DNA of 64,000 nt from Arctopsyche grandis (Eukaryota > Arthropoda > Insecta > Trichoptera > Hydropsychidae): the NCBI RefSeq assembly GCF_051622035.1, contig NC_135365.1, positions 14,240,001-14,304,000 on the forward strand, given 5' to 3'. Position numbers and translations under genes: made by a program. The notes under the pieces are model-generated. The model did not search any database and was not told the DNA's origin. It saw only the letters and a program-made list of their open reading frames with translations. Shown one piece after another: positions 33,719 through 46,101 of this stretch (the first letter of the stretch is position 1; the number at the start of each line of letters is the position of its first letter).

Positions 33719-35730
33719 GAATGGGAAATGGTCATATAATATACATACATACATATATGTATGTACATTAAATAATTTTTCTTCTTCTCTAACTTCATCT
33801 CCTTCTCTGTCAATCTTAATGCTGCCAATCATATCGTTGAGTATGACATAAAACTCGATCCGTAAAGGCTTATGCGCTAAGAGAAAATTAAAATTTAATT
33901 ATTCAAAATAAGTACATATATTTTAATAAGTACATATATTTTAGACGAAATATATACATATTTTACGTGGAAAAAATATCAAGTTGATCAGAAAAAAGAA
34001 ATATAAAATATATATTTTTTTTATTTATGACGGAATTTTGTCAACGAATTCGTCACCTCTGGGCAGATGGGAATTTGCAGGCTTCGCTTACATCGCTTAC
34101 CATATCAGAGGGGGAACCAGGAATTTGTACTGTTCCCCCCACCCTCCCATCGACCTTGCTTATAAGCAAAAATCGGCGTTGGGATGATGCTTTTGGCATT
34201 AAAAATGATTCACTATTGTCAACCATGATTTTTCTATTCTCTTGCTGTGCACGTTAATGGAGAGGTATATTTTTATTTTATGGCGGAATCCTCGCCGCCT
34301 AAGTTTGCTTATAACTCGTACAAATATTTCAAAAGTATGAGGCGGTTGAGAGCTAGCCTGTATGCATGCTTGAGATCAACCCAAAAATACCTAATCATAG
34401 TTTCTAAACGCGTATTTTGCCGATTTTCTTCTCGTTGCAAATTGAAGTGCACCATTTTGGTGGATCCACCAAGTCTGAGATACTCAAAGTCCCTTCACAA
34501 TTCTGTTCACCACCAAATTTTCTATGTATCTGAAATTATTTTTGTTTTACAGTCATTTAAAAACCTCCGCTATAGCGAAAGCGTATTGAATCGTACTGAC
34601 CAAAGATGTTTTTCAGCGGTTAGCCAAACATTGATGCGCAAATTATAATTTGTTTGATAATATGGCGGAAATATTCAACAATGTACTTGAGAGCAGGTAC
34701 ATGCATACATGTATTGTGTGCCATTGAATACATCAAATTTGTACACGTCGTCATCATGGTCGTCATAATTTAATTATCGTCCTGACAGTTCGTAGCAGAT
34801 GTAAGCGGTTTTCTCGGGACTTTTTTCAACCCCTCTTCGTATTAAATTTTTGGCAAATAAACATTGCGTGTTTTATATTAGGTATAATTTTTCACACTGA
34901 CGTATTATGTACATATGTATATTGCGAACGAATTTAAATATGCATATGGGGTGACGATGCATTTTATATTCCGTTCAAATATACATAATATCAGAACTAT
35001 TTTAGCATATTTTGCAATTTTATAATATCAACAATAAAATTACTGTCATTTGCTTCGGCGTATTTTCAATGGATGCATTAGAATTGATGGATTATTTTGA
35101 TCCATCAATTGCTCTATTAGTCTGTCGGATATCCATATCTAAAGCTTTATTGCACAATGTTTTTTTTTGTGTCGTATCTTATAGATACGTATGCAATCTT
35201 GGTTAATTATTTGCTCACAGTCTATTTCTGAAGTAGATTATTTACTATTGTAAAAGTCTTGAATATTGTCAACACATTTTTTTTGCTACCTGTCAATGTG
35301 GCGAAACCGGCTTTGTAATAAACATTGCGTGCGTTTTATTCATCATCTTTTCTGTCGTTAGCTACCTGTAGAATCATCTCGCGTTTCGCAGAATTACATA
35401 CATCTATACATACGTAAGATGAGTTCAGTACTTTTTAATTCGAATTGTTATGTAAAAAATAATTCAAGTGCTTACGTTTATATATTGCTATCAGAAATAT
35501 GTAAACCGATAACATCTTATCATTGCCTATTCAAATTCAACCGAGACAATAAATTTTGAACGTCGGATTTTCGTGTACTTGTAATGACTTAATCAATACA
35601 AGTTTTGTTTGATATTTTTATATATTTTCTTTTGTTTGTTTACAGTTTGAGATCCTTCTTACACCCCATTCAATATTTTTATCAATATTTCACTGTAGGT
35701 ACTTGTAGATAGATCAACGTGCATATGTTG

Positions 35731-36070
35731 CAGTCCAATTTTACATTTCCTTCGTTCATGAACATACTAGTTTGTTCATTCACGAACCAATCTGGCCAGT
35801 TATAGTGTACACAAAATAATAAATTGACAAACGAACTAGTTTGTTCATGCACAAACAATTAGGCATAATTTTAAGTATTTTCAATCGTTTGTCCCATCCT
35901 CTATGTATGTATTCTTACCCTAGTTTGGAATTGGTTACCCTACCCTAGTTTTGACTGCTAGAAGACACCTATTGATTATATTTGAAGATAGCGTTTGACT
36001 GTTAGTACATACTTATCCAATAATTCAAGTATGAACAAACGAGTACGTTCATGAACGAGGTAATTTTTTC
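35731..36070. mobile_element. Tc1/mariner-type MITE (family D), degenerate copy
   Basis: It starts CAGTCCAATTTTAC and shares GAACATACTAGTTTGTTCAT, then GTTATAGTGTACACAAAA with the copy at 58772. The right half with TGAAGATAGCGTTTGACTG also matches that copy. The right terminus is unclear. Confidence 0.6.
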
Positions 36071-36680
36071 AAGGTAATTTATGTATACCACATAAATGAC
36101 CTTGAAAGGAAAAACCTGAATTATTCCAATATCTACAAACTTAAAAATCGATACAAATTCACAAATGGACATACAATATCTATGCACTTGCCCATCGATA
36201 TGTATATTTTTTGATGAGATAGAATGAGACGTATAGATTTTATAAATGATTTTCACCAACAATATGTTGAAATATCGGATTTGAAAATATTGGTTTTGCG
36301 TACGATTAAGGTTGGAACACGTGATCATAATCAATTGTATGAATAATCTAAAGATTGCATCCATCTTCCTAATAAAAATATTTAGTTCAAATGACTTATT
36401 TTGCTTTTCGTCATACACCCCAACTCATTTGAAGGCCACCTACTTAGGAAGGAAAAAAAGAGACGAAGATTAGATCTTTCAAATGGATATATTGAGAACG
36501 AAATCACTTGGAAATTTGCGTATATAATCCATGTAGAAGTTAACTCCATCATTTTCTTTCAACTCTAACTTACTGTACATGCAATATCTCTAGTTTCATC
36601 GTATCTTCACCTGGCATTTAACAGTTTTTAAACGTATGTCTATTTTTTGATTGATTTTTATTGCTTTGTTTTCGTTTTAG

Positions 36681-36885
36681 GTCTTTGGAACTACGGAATT
36701 ACCTGACAAACCCATCATGCTGCCTCCATTCGTGGAATCCACTCACTGTCTCGGCTACCATCTGACAAGAAAAGGACGAGCCGTGGCCGACAGGGTCGTT
36801 TCAGTACTGGGATATGCTTGTCCTGACATCACATACAGCCCTTCACTATATCCTGTCACCGCTATATTACTGCATTTCATGCCTG
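36681..36885 (+). CDS. sky: Skywalker/TBC1D24 homologue, TBC-domain exon
   Basis: After acceptor TTTTAG (36675-36680) the exon reads VFGTTELPDKPIMLPPFVES, then THCLGYHLTRKGRAVADR, and on to DITYSPSLYPVTAILLHFMP, ending at donor G|GTAAGT in phase 1. It joins exon B in phase 0 through NQ-VFG. This is the region around the early helices of the TBC domain and is very close to Drosophila skywalker. The rest of the TBC domain and the TLDc domain were not found in the window. They must lie to the right of it or in exons too divergent for me to see. Confidence 0.93.
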
Positions 36886-37417
36886 GTAAGTCTGAAAATT
36901 CAAATTTATCATTACTATTGGTCATAGATTTTTCTGTGTTGCTCGCTTATGTATGCGTGTCGAGAAAATTTAATACGTAAATATTTATTCGCTTCGATCG
37001 TTAAAATTTCATCGGTTTTGTTTCATTGCGTGATGTTCGAGAAATAGCGAGAGCTATGGCAATTGTGGATAGAAATGTAATGTAAATTTGTTTTTCTATA
37101 GGAAATGTTAACTGCGAATTCTTTTAACGTGTTTCGAACTAGATTGGTATAACATTAGGACTTCGTATCGCATACATATGTACATACATATGTAGATGAC
37201 ATCATCTACTACATAAAACGTTAATGTTTGCTTTTAATTCGCTATGCAAATATACAGCTTTCAATCCAGAACCACCAAATTGAGTATATATACTGATACC
37301 GTCATATCAAATTTTATAAAAAAAGTTTTTTATTTTCAACTTTCATCCGCCCAAGCAATTTTGGGGTATTCCACTAATTCAATTACAAGCTTATATAAAA
37401 ATGCATACCTAATGCTA

Positions 37418-37752
37418 AGAACATACTCACGGCACGTCTAGGTGACTCCAGCTGTCAAACCTATGTCATGTCATTGTTAATTTTTAATTATTGCTAATGT
37501 CTTCATGTCATTGTTAATTCGTACGATTTTATTATTTCGATAAGTTATTTCCTACATTTGTTCAAATATGGGAATCACCGTTGTCGATCACTGTCAAACC
37601 TATGCCAATACAAGGATAACATCCGAAAATCACCGAAAACACTCCAGGAGGTGAGCTTTGGAAAGATCGCGATGGCACAGACTTTTTTGCATGTGCAAAA
37701 CTGTCTAAAAAAAATTACGTGCCGTGTACCAATATGTGTGTCTGCACTTTAA
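37418..37752. mobile_element. MITE family C, copy 3
   Basis: Imperfect ends ACATACTCACGGCACGTC and, inward from the right, ACACATATTGGTACACGGCA bound about 335 bp. The interior contains CACCGAAAACACTCCAGGAG, the inverse of a segment in the 24996 copy, and two copies of CTGTCAAACCTATG. Confidence 0.55.
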
Positions 37753-39250
37753 TACTACTCTTTTCCATATAATATGAGTATTGCATTTAAAAATATATTA
37801 TTCATTAAATTTTCTCCTGTTATATGTATCAAAATGTCCCAAATAATTTTTAATGTTATCTAGGAATGTGAATCAAATTGTTATGTGTATTTTACATATA
37901 TGTTTATGTGTGAACATATCTACAAACATACTCCGAGTGAATTATTAAAAGGCTATATGTATGTTAATTCCGGTTGAAATATCTACATATGAAATGTACA
38001 TGTTTTATCGATATTTCCAATTTTCACTGTCTCGGCTTTTAGATAAAGCTGTCTAATAGAAAATATTTCACGTAATGTGGCTTTGTTCGCAAGAAATTCT
38101 TTAAGTGGAATATGTGTATCATTTTGACATTTCAAATCGATCCACTCCCAATCAACATATTTTCCTATTCATACCGGCGAACTATCTAGCGAGTTTCTTC
38201 ATATAGAAGTTCGCCGGTGTAAATATGATTTTTAAAAGCCGGTAATAATATGTCATTGTTTTAATTTTTTTACGACCGTTCCAAATTAAAACGATAGGGC
38301 GCGTTAATTGACATGGTGTAATTAATTACAATAAATGATTCGTTTTAATTATTGTGACAGGCTTCGTCCAGGCAAGCGTGTGTGTACGATGATTGTTCGT
38401 ATGCAAAACAAACACGAGTTCACATTTGTTAACATCGAAATTCTGCTTGTGAATGTAATTTACGGTGTACACAATTAACTCCAATTAAAAATATTGTACA
38501 CGGCCATTTTTGTAGTATTGGAAGTTTTGAAAATTTATATATAGGCCTTAACTGGATCGAACCGGCTTAAGCGGTTTTACTGGACTACGTTTCTAGTGCT
38601 TGTTTATTTATAACAATCGTAATATCGGGTTAACACGATATAAATGCACCCAGACTAACTGATTGGTTTGAGACGTTACGAGTAACGTCCGAGTGACCCG
38701 TATCGTATCGTGCCAACCCGTTATTAGTATTCGGAGTTAGGGCTGCCATATGTTCCGGTTTATATATACAGCTGTGTCCCGGTCTATGAGTCAGTTGTCC
38801 CGGTTTTATATCTAGCATTTACTTAGACGAAAACAATTAAATAAAAAAAGGAAATGTGAGAATGAAAGGTGTAAGGGTGGCAGGTATTCATGGACAAGTG
38901 CGAATGCGAGTCGTCAGAGCTAATCATGTCATCGTCCCTGCGCTCGTTTCACGGTCATTTCACTGTGTGACCTTTTCACCGTGTGATCTTTTCACCGTAT
39001 GACCAATTCGCCGTGTGAGAAAATTCATCGGGTGGCCTGTAATTACTTAATCGTATAAACAGAGCCGTGCGAAGGAAGAGATGGTCATGGGCTTCTAAAT
39101 CTGTCGGCGCCAAAATCGTCATCACACATTTACGCAACTCTCATCCATCTCACCTCACACATGTTTATAATGTTATCCACCCATATTGGTCACGCCGAAT
39201 GGTTACATTTTATTAGTTTCGTATCATCATTACCTACAGCCACTCACATA

Positions 39251-39329
39251 GGGCATTGCTCATAGGAGCCTTCCTCATAGGATCTAGGAGGGCATTGCTC
39301 ATAGGAGCCTTCCTCATAGGATCTAGGAG
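39251..39329. repeat. 39-bp tandem duplication
   Basis: The unit GGCATTGCTCATAGGAGCC...GGATCTAGGAG is present twice in exact tandem. Confidence 0.9.
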
Positions 39330-39499
39330 GGCATTTTTGTTTTATGATCTTGAACTTAGGAAAGTAAAAAAAAAATCAACGCAAGTTAGACATAACTGCT
39401 CAAAAATAATACAGTATGAAAACCCTTACGGAAATGTACATACATATGTGTATATAAAATGTTAATTCTAAATCGTAATTGAAAAATTTCGTTTGCGGC

Positions 39500-39565
39500 G
39501 TTGGGATTGTGTTTTAAAAAATCGTTGGGATTGTGTTTTAAAAAATCGTTGGGATTGTGTTTTGA
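39500..39565. repeat. 24-bp tandem repeat, 2.7 copies
   Basis: The unit GTTGGGATTGTGTTTT followed by AAAAAATC is repeated without mismatch. Confidence 0.9.
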
Positions 39566-40340
39566 TCTCTGCTGGTACAACTCCTTGCTCAGTGATGTTA
39601 TTGATCGTTTCTTAGTCGGATAAAATTAGTATTCCAGTGCTTTTAGCTCTACGCTTCCGCTACGTGTCTGACGTTCAGATTTTGACAATCAAGCTACGCA
39701 GTGAGGTACATAAAGTGATCCTGATTAGGACAATTTATTCCAGGACTGCTGCAACATTCACTATGGCGGATGTCTGCCTGCCCCTGTTTATTGTCATTAA
39801 ATTGTGATTAATGTCGTTTGCCACAACTACACAATACAAATATCTAGATAGCAAAAAGTTTTATCGTATGTTCAATATTTCACTATTTCAACAGTTTGTG
39901 GCGAAACTTTTAATTGCACGCAATCCATTGGTGTCATCGCATTGTTGATAGATTTTGTGCTCCACATTTTTTAATGCAACTTACATAAGTGCTAATAAAA
40001 ATTTGCAACTATACATATATGAAGTGTCAATTTAAAGTACGATTATTGTGAACGAATTCGTTGGAATACGACTTATGACGAATTTGTTGGAATACAAAGC
40101 GATGTATTGTTGTACTAACACATAGTATATGCACTATTTACTTTTACATTTATTTAAATATTTATTTATACGTAAGTATGAATTTATGAAGTATGAAGTA
40201 TGATAAGAGAAGATAACTGCGTGTTTGTGAATATTACTATTGTTGTGAGACCACAACAACCAAAATCCTTAAAGATTTTCTAAAATATATTGAATTATTA
40301 ACAAAATTTCATTGTCCATACCGCGAGAGTAATTTTTGAC

Positions 40341-40650
40341 ACTCGCATCTTGAACAATGCATTTTTTTATTTATTTTTACCATGGTGACATTACGGGTTA
40401 CCCCAAGGCGAGACCTATGGCCAAATTTGTATTTGTATTTAATTTGAAATAATTTCAAATTAGGGTAGGTGGCCAATCTGGTGGAACTGTCTTCAAAAGT
40501 TAAGTTAGATAAATTGGCTTTGATAGGAAACGATCGACCTGGAGTGACATATGTACATATATGCAAGGTCTGGAGAGCAACACTCGGTTAGGGCTCGAAC
40601 TCGTGACCCCTTAGTTGTTAGCCCTATACGCTAACTATGTATAGCTATGC
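40341..40650 (-). mobile_element. tRNA-derived SINE with LINE-like 3' end
   Basis: On the minus strand the head carries TAGCGTATAGGGCTAAC, then a B-box-like GAGTTCGAGCC (plus 40592-40602) in tRNA-like spacing. The body follows. The 3' end has GTAATGTCACCATGG before a TAAA-rich tail. The 3' end resembles that of the LINE fragment at 27736 (TAATGTCACTATAGC plus TAAA tail), suggesting that the SINE borrowed the LINE's retrotransposition signal. Borders are approximate. Confidence 0.6.
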
Positions 40651-42503
40651 TGCTGTTATATTATTAGTTTATAATTTTACATGCGATAGAGTGAAAAAGT
40701 ATTATGATAAGTATGAAACGATTTAAAATGCTAGCTGAAAAATATTTCACGATTAGCCAGCTGTCATCGCGTCGATCTGACAATTTCTGTAATGAGAGCT
40801 AACTCCCATATATGGGTAAAATATTAAAGCGATCGAAAGAGTGGATGTGGTAATTACAAATTAATGAAAAGCTCGTAAAAAGAAATCGTCTATTATTGGT
40901 ATCTAATCAGAATTTTATTTAAGTGGATGAGATTCTAGATTTTCCGGGAAAATTGCAAAATTTCTTATTAGATTACGTTTCATATTACCGAGGGCTTTCG
41001 TGAAATATTATGTCGGTCTCTTTTTACATTGACAGATGTGATTTATGTGCTATGTTCATTCACGAGCACATCGTTTAATCAAGATTAACGATTTCATTGA
41101 GCTACATATATATGATAAGTCAGAGATTGAAAAGTTACTTCTCTTTGTATCAATGTGTAATAATTTATTAAGCATTTCTTTATTTATATTTGCCTATGAA
41201 TTTATTATGTTGTTGCGTAGGCTCATTCAATTTCAGAGCTCTTTATTACAAAAGGCAATATCAATTACATTTGTAATACGATTTATCATACTTTTTTGCA
41301 TTTATCACTAAAGAGCTGGAAGTGTTCGTTCAGATTCGGTGCCTCATAAACATCGTTCTGTTTGAACACCGACGATTTATTTCGTCAATATTGACTGTGC
41401 AAATTTTAATTCTGGTCCGTGTAACGATATCACAATATCTCCCAACATTTTTTGTATGCTAACAAACGTTTTTCAAACTACGCTGGTTGAAGACTACCCA
41501 ATATTCGATTATTTAGATGGGTCTAGGATTTAGAGGGGTCAAAATTCTATTAAAATTTAAAAATAATTCTAACCAGGCACATCGAATCTAATCCAATGTG
41601 TTGTAGGTCAAAAAAAAGTTCGTATAAAAATATTCGAACACAGATTTGAAACACCTGTGTTTTTATATGCTACATAAATCATTTCCTATTTGTTTGAAAC
41701 AAACCTTAAATTTTTATATAAGATATACATTTCTTTATTTTCGATAATGGTACATATACTTTTTTACTGTCACGACTCGTTGCATCGCTGAAACATTGCA
41801 CGAAAATAAATTGGGACGGTGAAAAAGGTGCCCTATTGACCCCCCCCCCTCTCCTCTCTCCCACCTTGAAAATAATCTCACAAAATTGTCTTGTATGTAC
41901 ATAAATAGTAGATTTTTACTTCTGTTTTGTAAAACATGGTTGATTTAAAAAAATTATTATATGCTTTTGAAAATTATTATATAAATTTTGTAAATTGAAC
42001 TTCTTACTTTTAATATTTACATTAAATCGAAAAAAATATGCTATCAAAGATATTTTGTCAACGACGAATGTTTTACTATAATTATTTCCATTGAAATAGT
42101 AATACATATGTATGTATATGTACATAGTTGAAAATGTTCGCAGTGTGAGATTTTATATAAACGTTGGCCTATGTATTATTAAGCTAGATATACACGAAGT
42201 TTACATACTTAATTATCACTGAATTACTCGACCAATATACATAGAACATATGTACCTATACACACATACATGAACATGTATCTAATAAAGATTTTATAAC
42301 AACTTAAAATACAATCAGCAGTAGCATTAAAATATCACACAATTCCCTTCCCTTTATTAGAGATTAGGTCGTATGTACACACTGCGGCCCGGTGCACAAA
42401 AATTCGTGTTTTTAGCTTATGTACCTATACGCAAAATATGCTTCCCCACTAGAGCGCGCGCGCCGTGTGTCGTGCCATCTCGCTCGCTCTGCCGGCTCAT
42501 TAC

Positions 42504-42636
42504 TAGTCACCGGACCCAGAAGGTGCCGTGTATTGTTCAAAGGTTGTAAATGCATTGTTAAAGGTTTGCCGAACCTTTTTTACAAAGGATTTACAACAAT
42601 GGAACAATGGATAGCACTGTGACTATCCGGTGTCTA
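42504..42636. mobile_element. hAT MITE, family A copy 4
   Basis: This 133-bp element has ends TAGTCACCGGACC / TAGACACCGGATAGTCAC and is flanked by CTCATTAC (42496-42503) and CTCATTGC (42637-42644), an 8-bp TSD with one change. It shares GACCCAGA(A/G)GGTGCCG, GTTGTAAATGCATT and CCGAACC plus a T tract with the 14050 copy. Confidence 0.82.
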
Positions 42637-42758
42637 CTCATTGCACATAGCTTTAAAATATGCGAAACTCGCTTTTTATTAATTTCACTCTGTTAGTTCC
42701 ATGAAATTCCTGCCCGTCAAAAATTAGTGATCTGATTTTGAACCACTTCCACTCTGTA

Positions 42759-42844
42759 GATCGCTTTGATATTTAACCGACACACGTGGGGCTAGCTAGC
42801 ATAATAAGCTAATGTCTGCTACATGAAGCTAGAGGATTAAAATC
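42759..42844. repeat. Left direct repeat flanking a foldback insertion
   Basis: This 86-base sequence (GATCGCTTTGATATTTAACC...AAGCTAGAGGATTAAAATC) recurs with about 90 percent identity at 43141-43229. A related single copy lies at 59250-59345 without the insertion. The pair therefore looks like a duplication, or two copies of the repeat, around the hairpin. Confidence 0.8.
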
Positions 42845-42852
42845 GGTTACCT

Positions 42853-43136
42853 GACAACTCGTTCACAGATTTTCCGTAAACCGAGGATGCGCTCCAGGCA
42901 TTACGTATACGGCTACTCTTTCTCACCCCGTTTGTTCACCAAGATCTCGTTTACTATGCCATTACGTATGCAGCCATCTCTTTCACAGACCGTCTGTTAT
43001 CGGTGAACAGACGGTCTGTGAAAGATATGGCGCATACGTAATGGCAGAGTAAACGAGATCGTGGTGAACAGACGGGATGAGGAAGAGATGGAGCGCATCC
43101 TCGGTTTACGGAAAATCTGTGAACGAGTTGTCGTGT
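42853..43136. mobile_element. Large foldback element (near-palindromic, about 284 bp)
   Basis: Arms start GACAACTCGTTCACAGATTT and end in its complement. About 130-145 bases of each arm pair with few differences. The centre is a perfect 18-bp stem (TTTCACAGACCGTCTGTT) with a 7-base loop. It contains no gene. It sits between direct repeats of about 86-89 bases. Confidence 0.85.
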
Positions 43137-43140
43137 CACC

Positions 43141-43229
43141 GATCGCTTTAATATATAACCGACATACGTGGGACTCGCTAGCATTTAAGCAAGCTAATGT
43201 CTGCGACATGAAGCTAGAGGATTAAAATC
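43141..43229. repeat. Right direct repeat flanking the foldback insertion
   Basis: It matches the left repeat at 42759-42844 (see there), ending GACATGAAGCTAGAGGATTA. Confidence 0.8.
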
Positions 43230-43439
43230 ATCAATAAACTCATTAAAAATAGCATTGGAGTCTTGTGTCAGATTGAAGCGATGACAGCTAGCTATCCAAA
43301 CGCAGCTTTCTACCGCCCAATAAAAAATGGTAAAAGCTACTTTTTTCACTCTCATCTGTTTAACTGAAAGATTATGAAGTAGGTCATCGAATTTATTCAA
43401 ATTTTTGGCCTAATGAAAGTCACACAGCTTACTACATAC

Positions 43440-43645
43440 CAGTGGCGGCTCGTCTACTTGGGCTGCGGATCTGCAGCCCTCCCAGTATAGTACATATTCA
43501 TACTAATTTTGTCATTCACACGGGCCTCCCAGTATGGTAAACATGAATGCTATTTTTTCTTGTATTTGGTCACCGGTTTAGTTAACAGGAGCTACTACAG
43601 CCCAATTCATCTCTGCGCCCCCCCTCCCCCCCCGAGTAGCCACTG
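43440..43645. mobile_element. hAT MITE (CAGTGGCGGCTCGT), intact-looking copy
   Basis: The 206-bp element begins CAGTGGCGGCTCGT, and its right end is GAGTAGCCACTG. It carries TGCAGCCCTCCCAGTATAGT and a C-rich stretch. No clear TSD was found. An inverted, interrupted copy lies at 27660. Confidence 0.7.
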
Positions 43646-44617
43646 ACTGCTACATATTCTCTTTAGTGAAAACGCAGATTACAAATAACTGAGAATTTAT
43701 AAAAATTGCATTCCCGACCGTCAATACGCTCGATGCACCCTTGACCATCGCCCAAGCTCATACGTCATTTTATCTCCAATGTCAATTAAACGCAAGAATC
43801 ACTCCAAACTCCGTCAGCATGCGTATTTTGTTTTTTTCCGCACACCAATACGATAATGATCCAATTTGCGTGACAATCAATCACACGAACGCGACAAAAT
43901 GTATTCAAATTCGCAACGAAGTCCTTCCTCATCTTTATCAGCTCTACCCACACCCACACGCCGCATAATTGACCGGTCTCGTTGGCATCATCCTTCATAC
44001 TACAGCGTCGCTTTACATGTTATGTCGTATCATGTGATTTCGTATCGCATAATCCTTCCAGTATGAAATATGCAGTTGTGCAATCGAATCACATGCGCTA
44101 ATATTATTTCAGTTCGGCGATCCGATCGATTCAGATTTTATAACTGTTTTCCACGCAATCGAGGTTCACAACCGATTAAGTGTTGACGTTTATAAAATAT
44201 GGATCGCATTTACGCAATTAATGTAATCATTATTATCGGTACATAGCAACAAAGTATTCGATTTACCTCTGTTTACTACACGTCTATCATACTTCCTGTA
44301 ATGTTTTATGATTTTTTCTTTATATGCTTAATTATGCTTTCCTCATTGGTTTTACTACCCATTTTAATAAGAATATATACGTACATATGAAATTAACATA
44401 AAATTTATATTTCAAATTGATTATATTATATTTATACGCTGTAAGGTTGAATGAAGCATCAAAACAATGCACATACAATGACCCTGTAAATAATATATAA
44501 TTTTTTCATTTGTACATAATTGGAAAAATTATATGTTAAATTATATTCATAACATTAAATGGTATAACCAATGCAGTTTTTCTTTTGTTTTGGATTTAAA
44601 TACCCGTTCACTTTCAG

Positions 44618-44730
44618 TGCTTGGTTTATGTGTTGAATTATTTGACGAAAAATTTTACTCTCCAATCCAATTAAGATATGACCATTTTGCTGTTAAAGAT
44701 GCTATTAAGATCTTTAAAAATAATGATTAA
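44618..44730 (+). CDS. Possible orphan terminal exon (weak)
   Basis: A pyrimidine-rich acceptor (CCCGTTCACTTTCAG, ending at 44617) precedes an open stretch that reads LGLCVELFDEKFYSPIQLRY then DHFAVKDAIKIFKNND and a TAA. The composition is more protein-like than neighbouring ORFs, and the acceptor phase (two leading bases) would accept the skywalker exon ending at 36885. That splice would cut off the TBC domain. I do not recognise the peptide. It may be a decayed exon, a remnant of an inserted gene, or chance. Confidence 0.2.
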
Positions 44731-44944
44731 AATTGTTCATTTACTGTCTTATAATCACTTCCAATGACTACTATGTGGCCACTGTTGATCAGTTTACAAA
44801 CGCAATGATCCAAATATACGAATGTATAATATCTATCTTTCTCATAATAAATAGATCTCAATTTTATGGAAGGTGCGTAATCTCATTTTCCTGCCATCCG
44901 CATCCGCAATATAAATCGAAATATTTACTTACATATGTATGTTA

Positions 44945-45394
44945 CAGTCCAAGTGTTTATTTGTGAACACACTAGTTTGTTCATATACGAAGTATTGGTT
45001 TTAGTTTAAGTGCTATAACAGTCAAAAGCTATCTTCAAATAGACTCACCGAGTGTCGCATAAAACTTATAATTGTCAAAACTTTTGTGCTGTTCAAATAT
45101 TTGTGAGTTGTCAAAACGCTAAATATTAAAAAGGGAAAACCTATGGAAACCACATTATGATGTTGCTACAATTCCCGTTTCCGTTAATTTTTAAAATATT
45201 GCACCCAAGAGTAATGTGACAAACGATTGTGAAACCATAGATGATGTGACAAACGATTGAGAATACTTAAACTTATGCCCAATAGTTTGTGCATGAACAA
45301 ACTAATTGGTTTTTTTGTGTACAGTATGTGGTCAGATGAGTTAGTGTATGAAAAAGTTAGAATTTTCATGAATGGAAAATGCACACTTGGACTG
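44945..45394. mobile_element. Tc1/mariner-type MITE (family D), best copy
   Basis: This 450-bp element has ends CAGTCCAAGTGT / CAGTCCAAGTGTGC and is flanked by TA on both sides (44943-44944 and 45395-45396). Subterminal TGTTCATxxACGAA motifs are shared with the copies at 35731 and 58772. It has no transposase. Confidence 0.82.
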
Positions 45395-46101
45395 TAACAT
45401 ATACACTTTTTTAAATATGTATACACACATATGTACATTCATAGTATGTGCGCGCTTCTAATCTTAGTATCGTATACATCTGTAACTATTTGGGTAAGCA
45501 CTTCTCTTAATGAATCATTTATTTACACAATATATATTTATTTTGTTAACATTATTGATAGTTTCGTCGTGTATTATCATTATTGTTTAATTCAATATAA
45601 TATTGATTTATTATTAATCTATCGTTGTATTTCGACAGGTCTTGTGAGAGCGCTATCTCGTTCAAATATCGTTTTTGTTAATACTTCTCAGTATGTTTTT
45701 CATTCGAATTGAGCTTTGTATCTTGTTTGAACTGCCGGTCCAATTTATTTGGTCTATAGTTGTTTTCCGATACGAGCCAACACCTTCTCTTCTCACGAAC
45801 GCTGGGTGAATCTATCTATCTCTATTTTACGTTGTTTTTCTCCGCATGAATTTTCAATAACGATCATCTTCTCGGTCTTGAACTTGAAATCCTATTTTTG
45901 TTATTCGTCGTCGACGTTGATTGAGCGATATCTTGCCCGTTGAACGTTTTATTGCATTAAGATGTTCACTGGATTGAAGGTCGCTCGGGTTTTCAACTAC
46001 TTATCAAATTATCACGCGATGTCACGCAATTTTATTCATTGTTCATACGATTGTATGATTTGTTGATGATGGTCCTGTTTTTTTTCACTATATAATACAT
46101 A

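Noticed and set aside
34247-34648. 133-codon ORF on the plus strand
   Set aside because: It is longest in its area but has no domain, weak codon bias and the wrong phase for skywalker exons; it was left out.
36002-36418. 138-codon minus-strand ORF
   Set aside because: It partly overlaps a mariner-type MITE, is AT-rich and Ile/Phe-rich without domain similarity.
38171-38222. Small hairpin with CCGGCGAACT arms, possible ncRNA or terminator
   Set aside because: A single 50-base inverted repeat without flanking features; too little to call a function.
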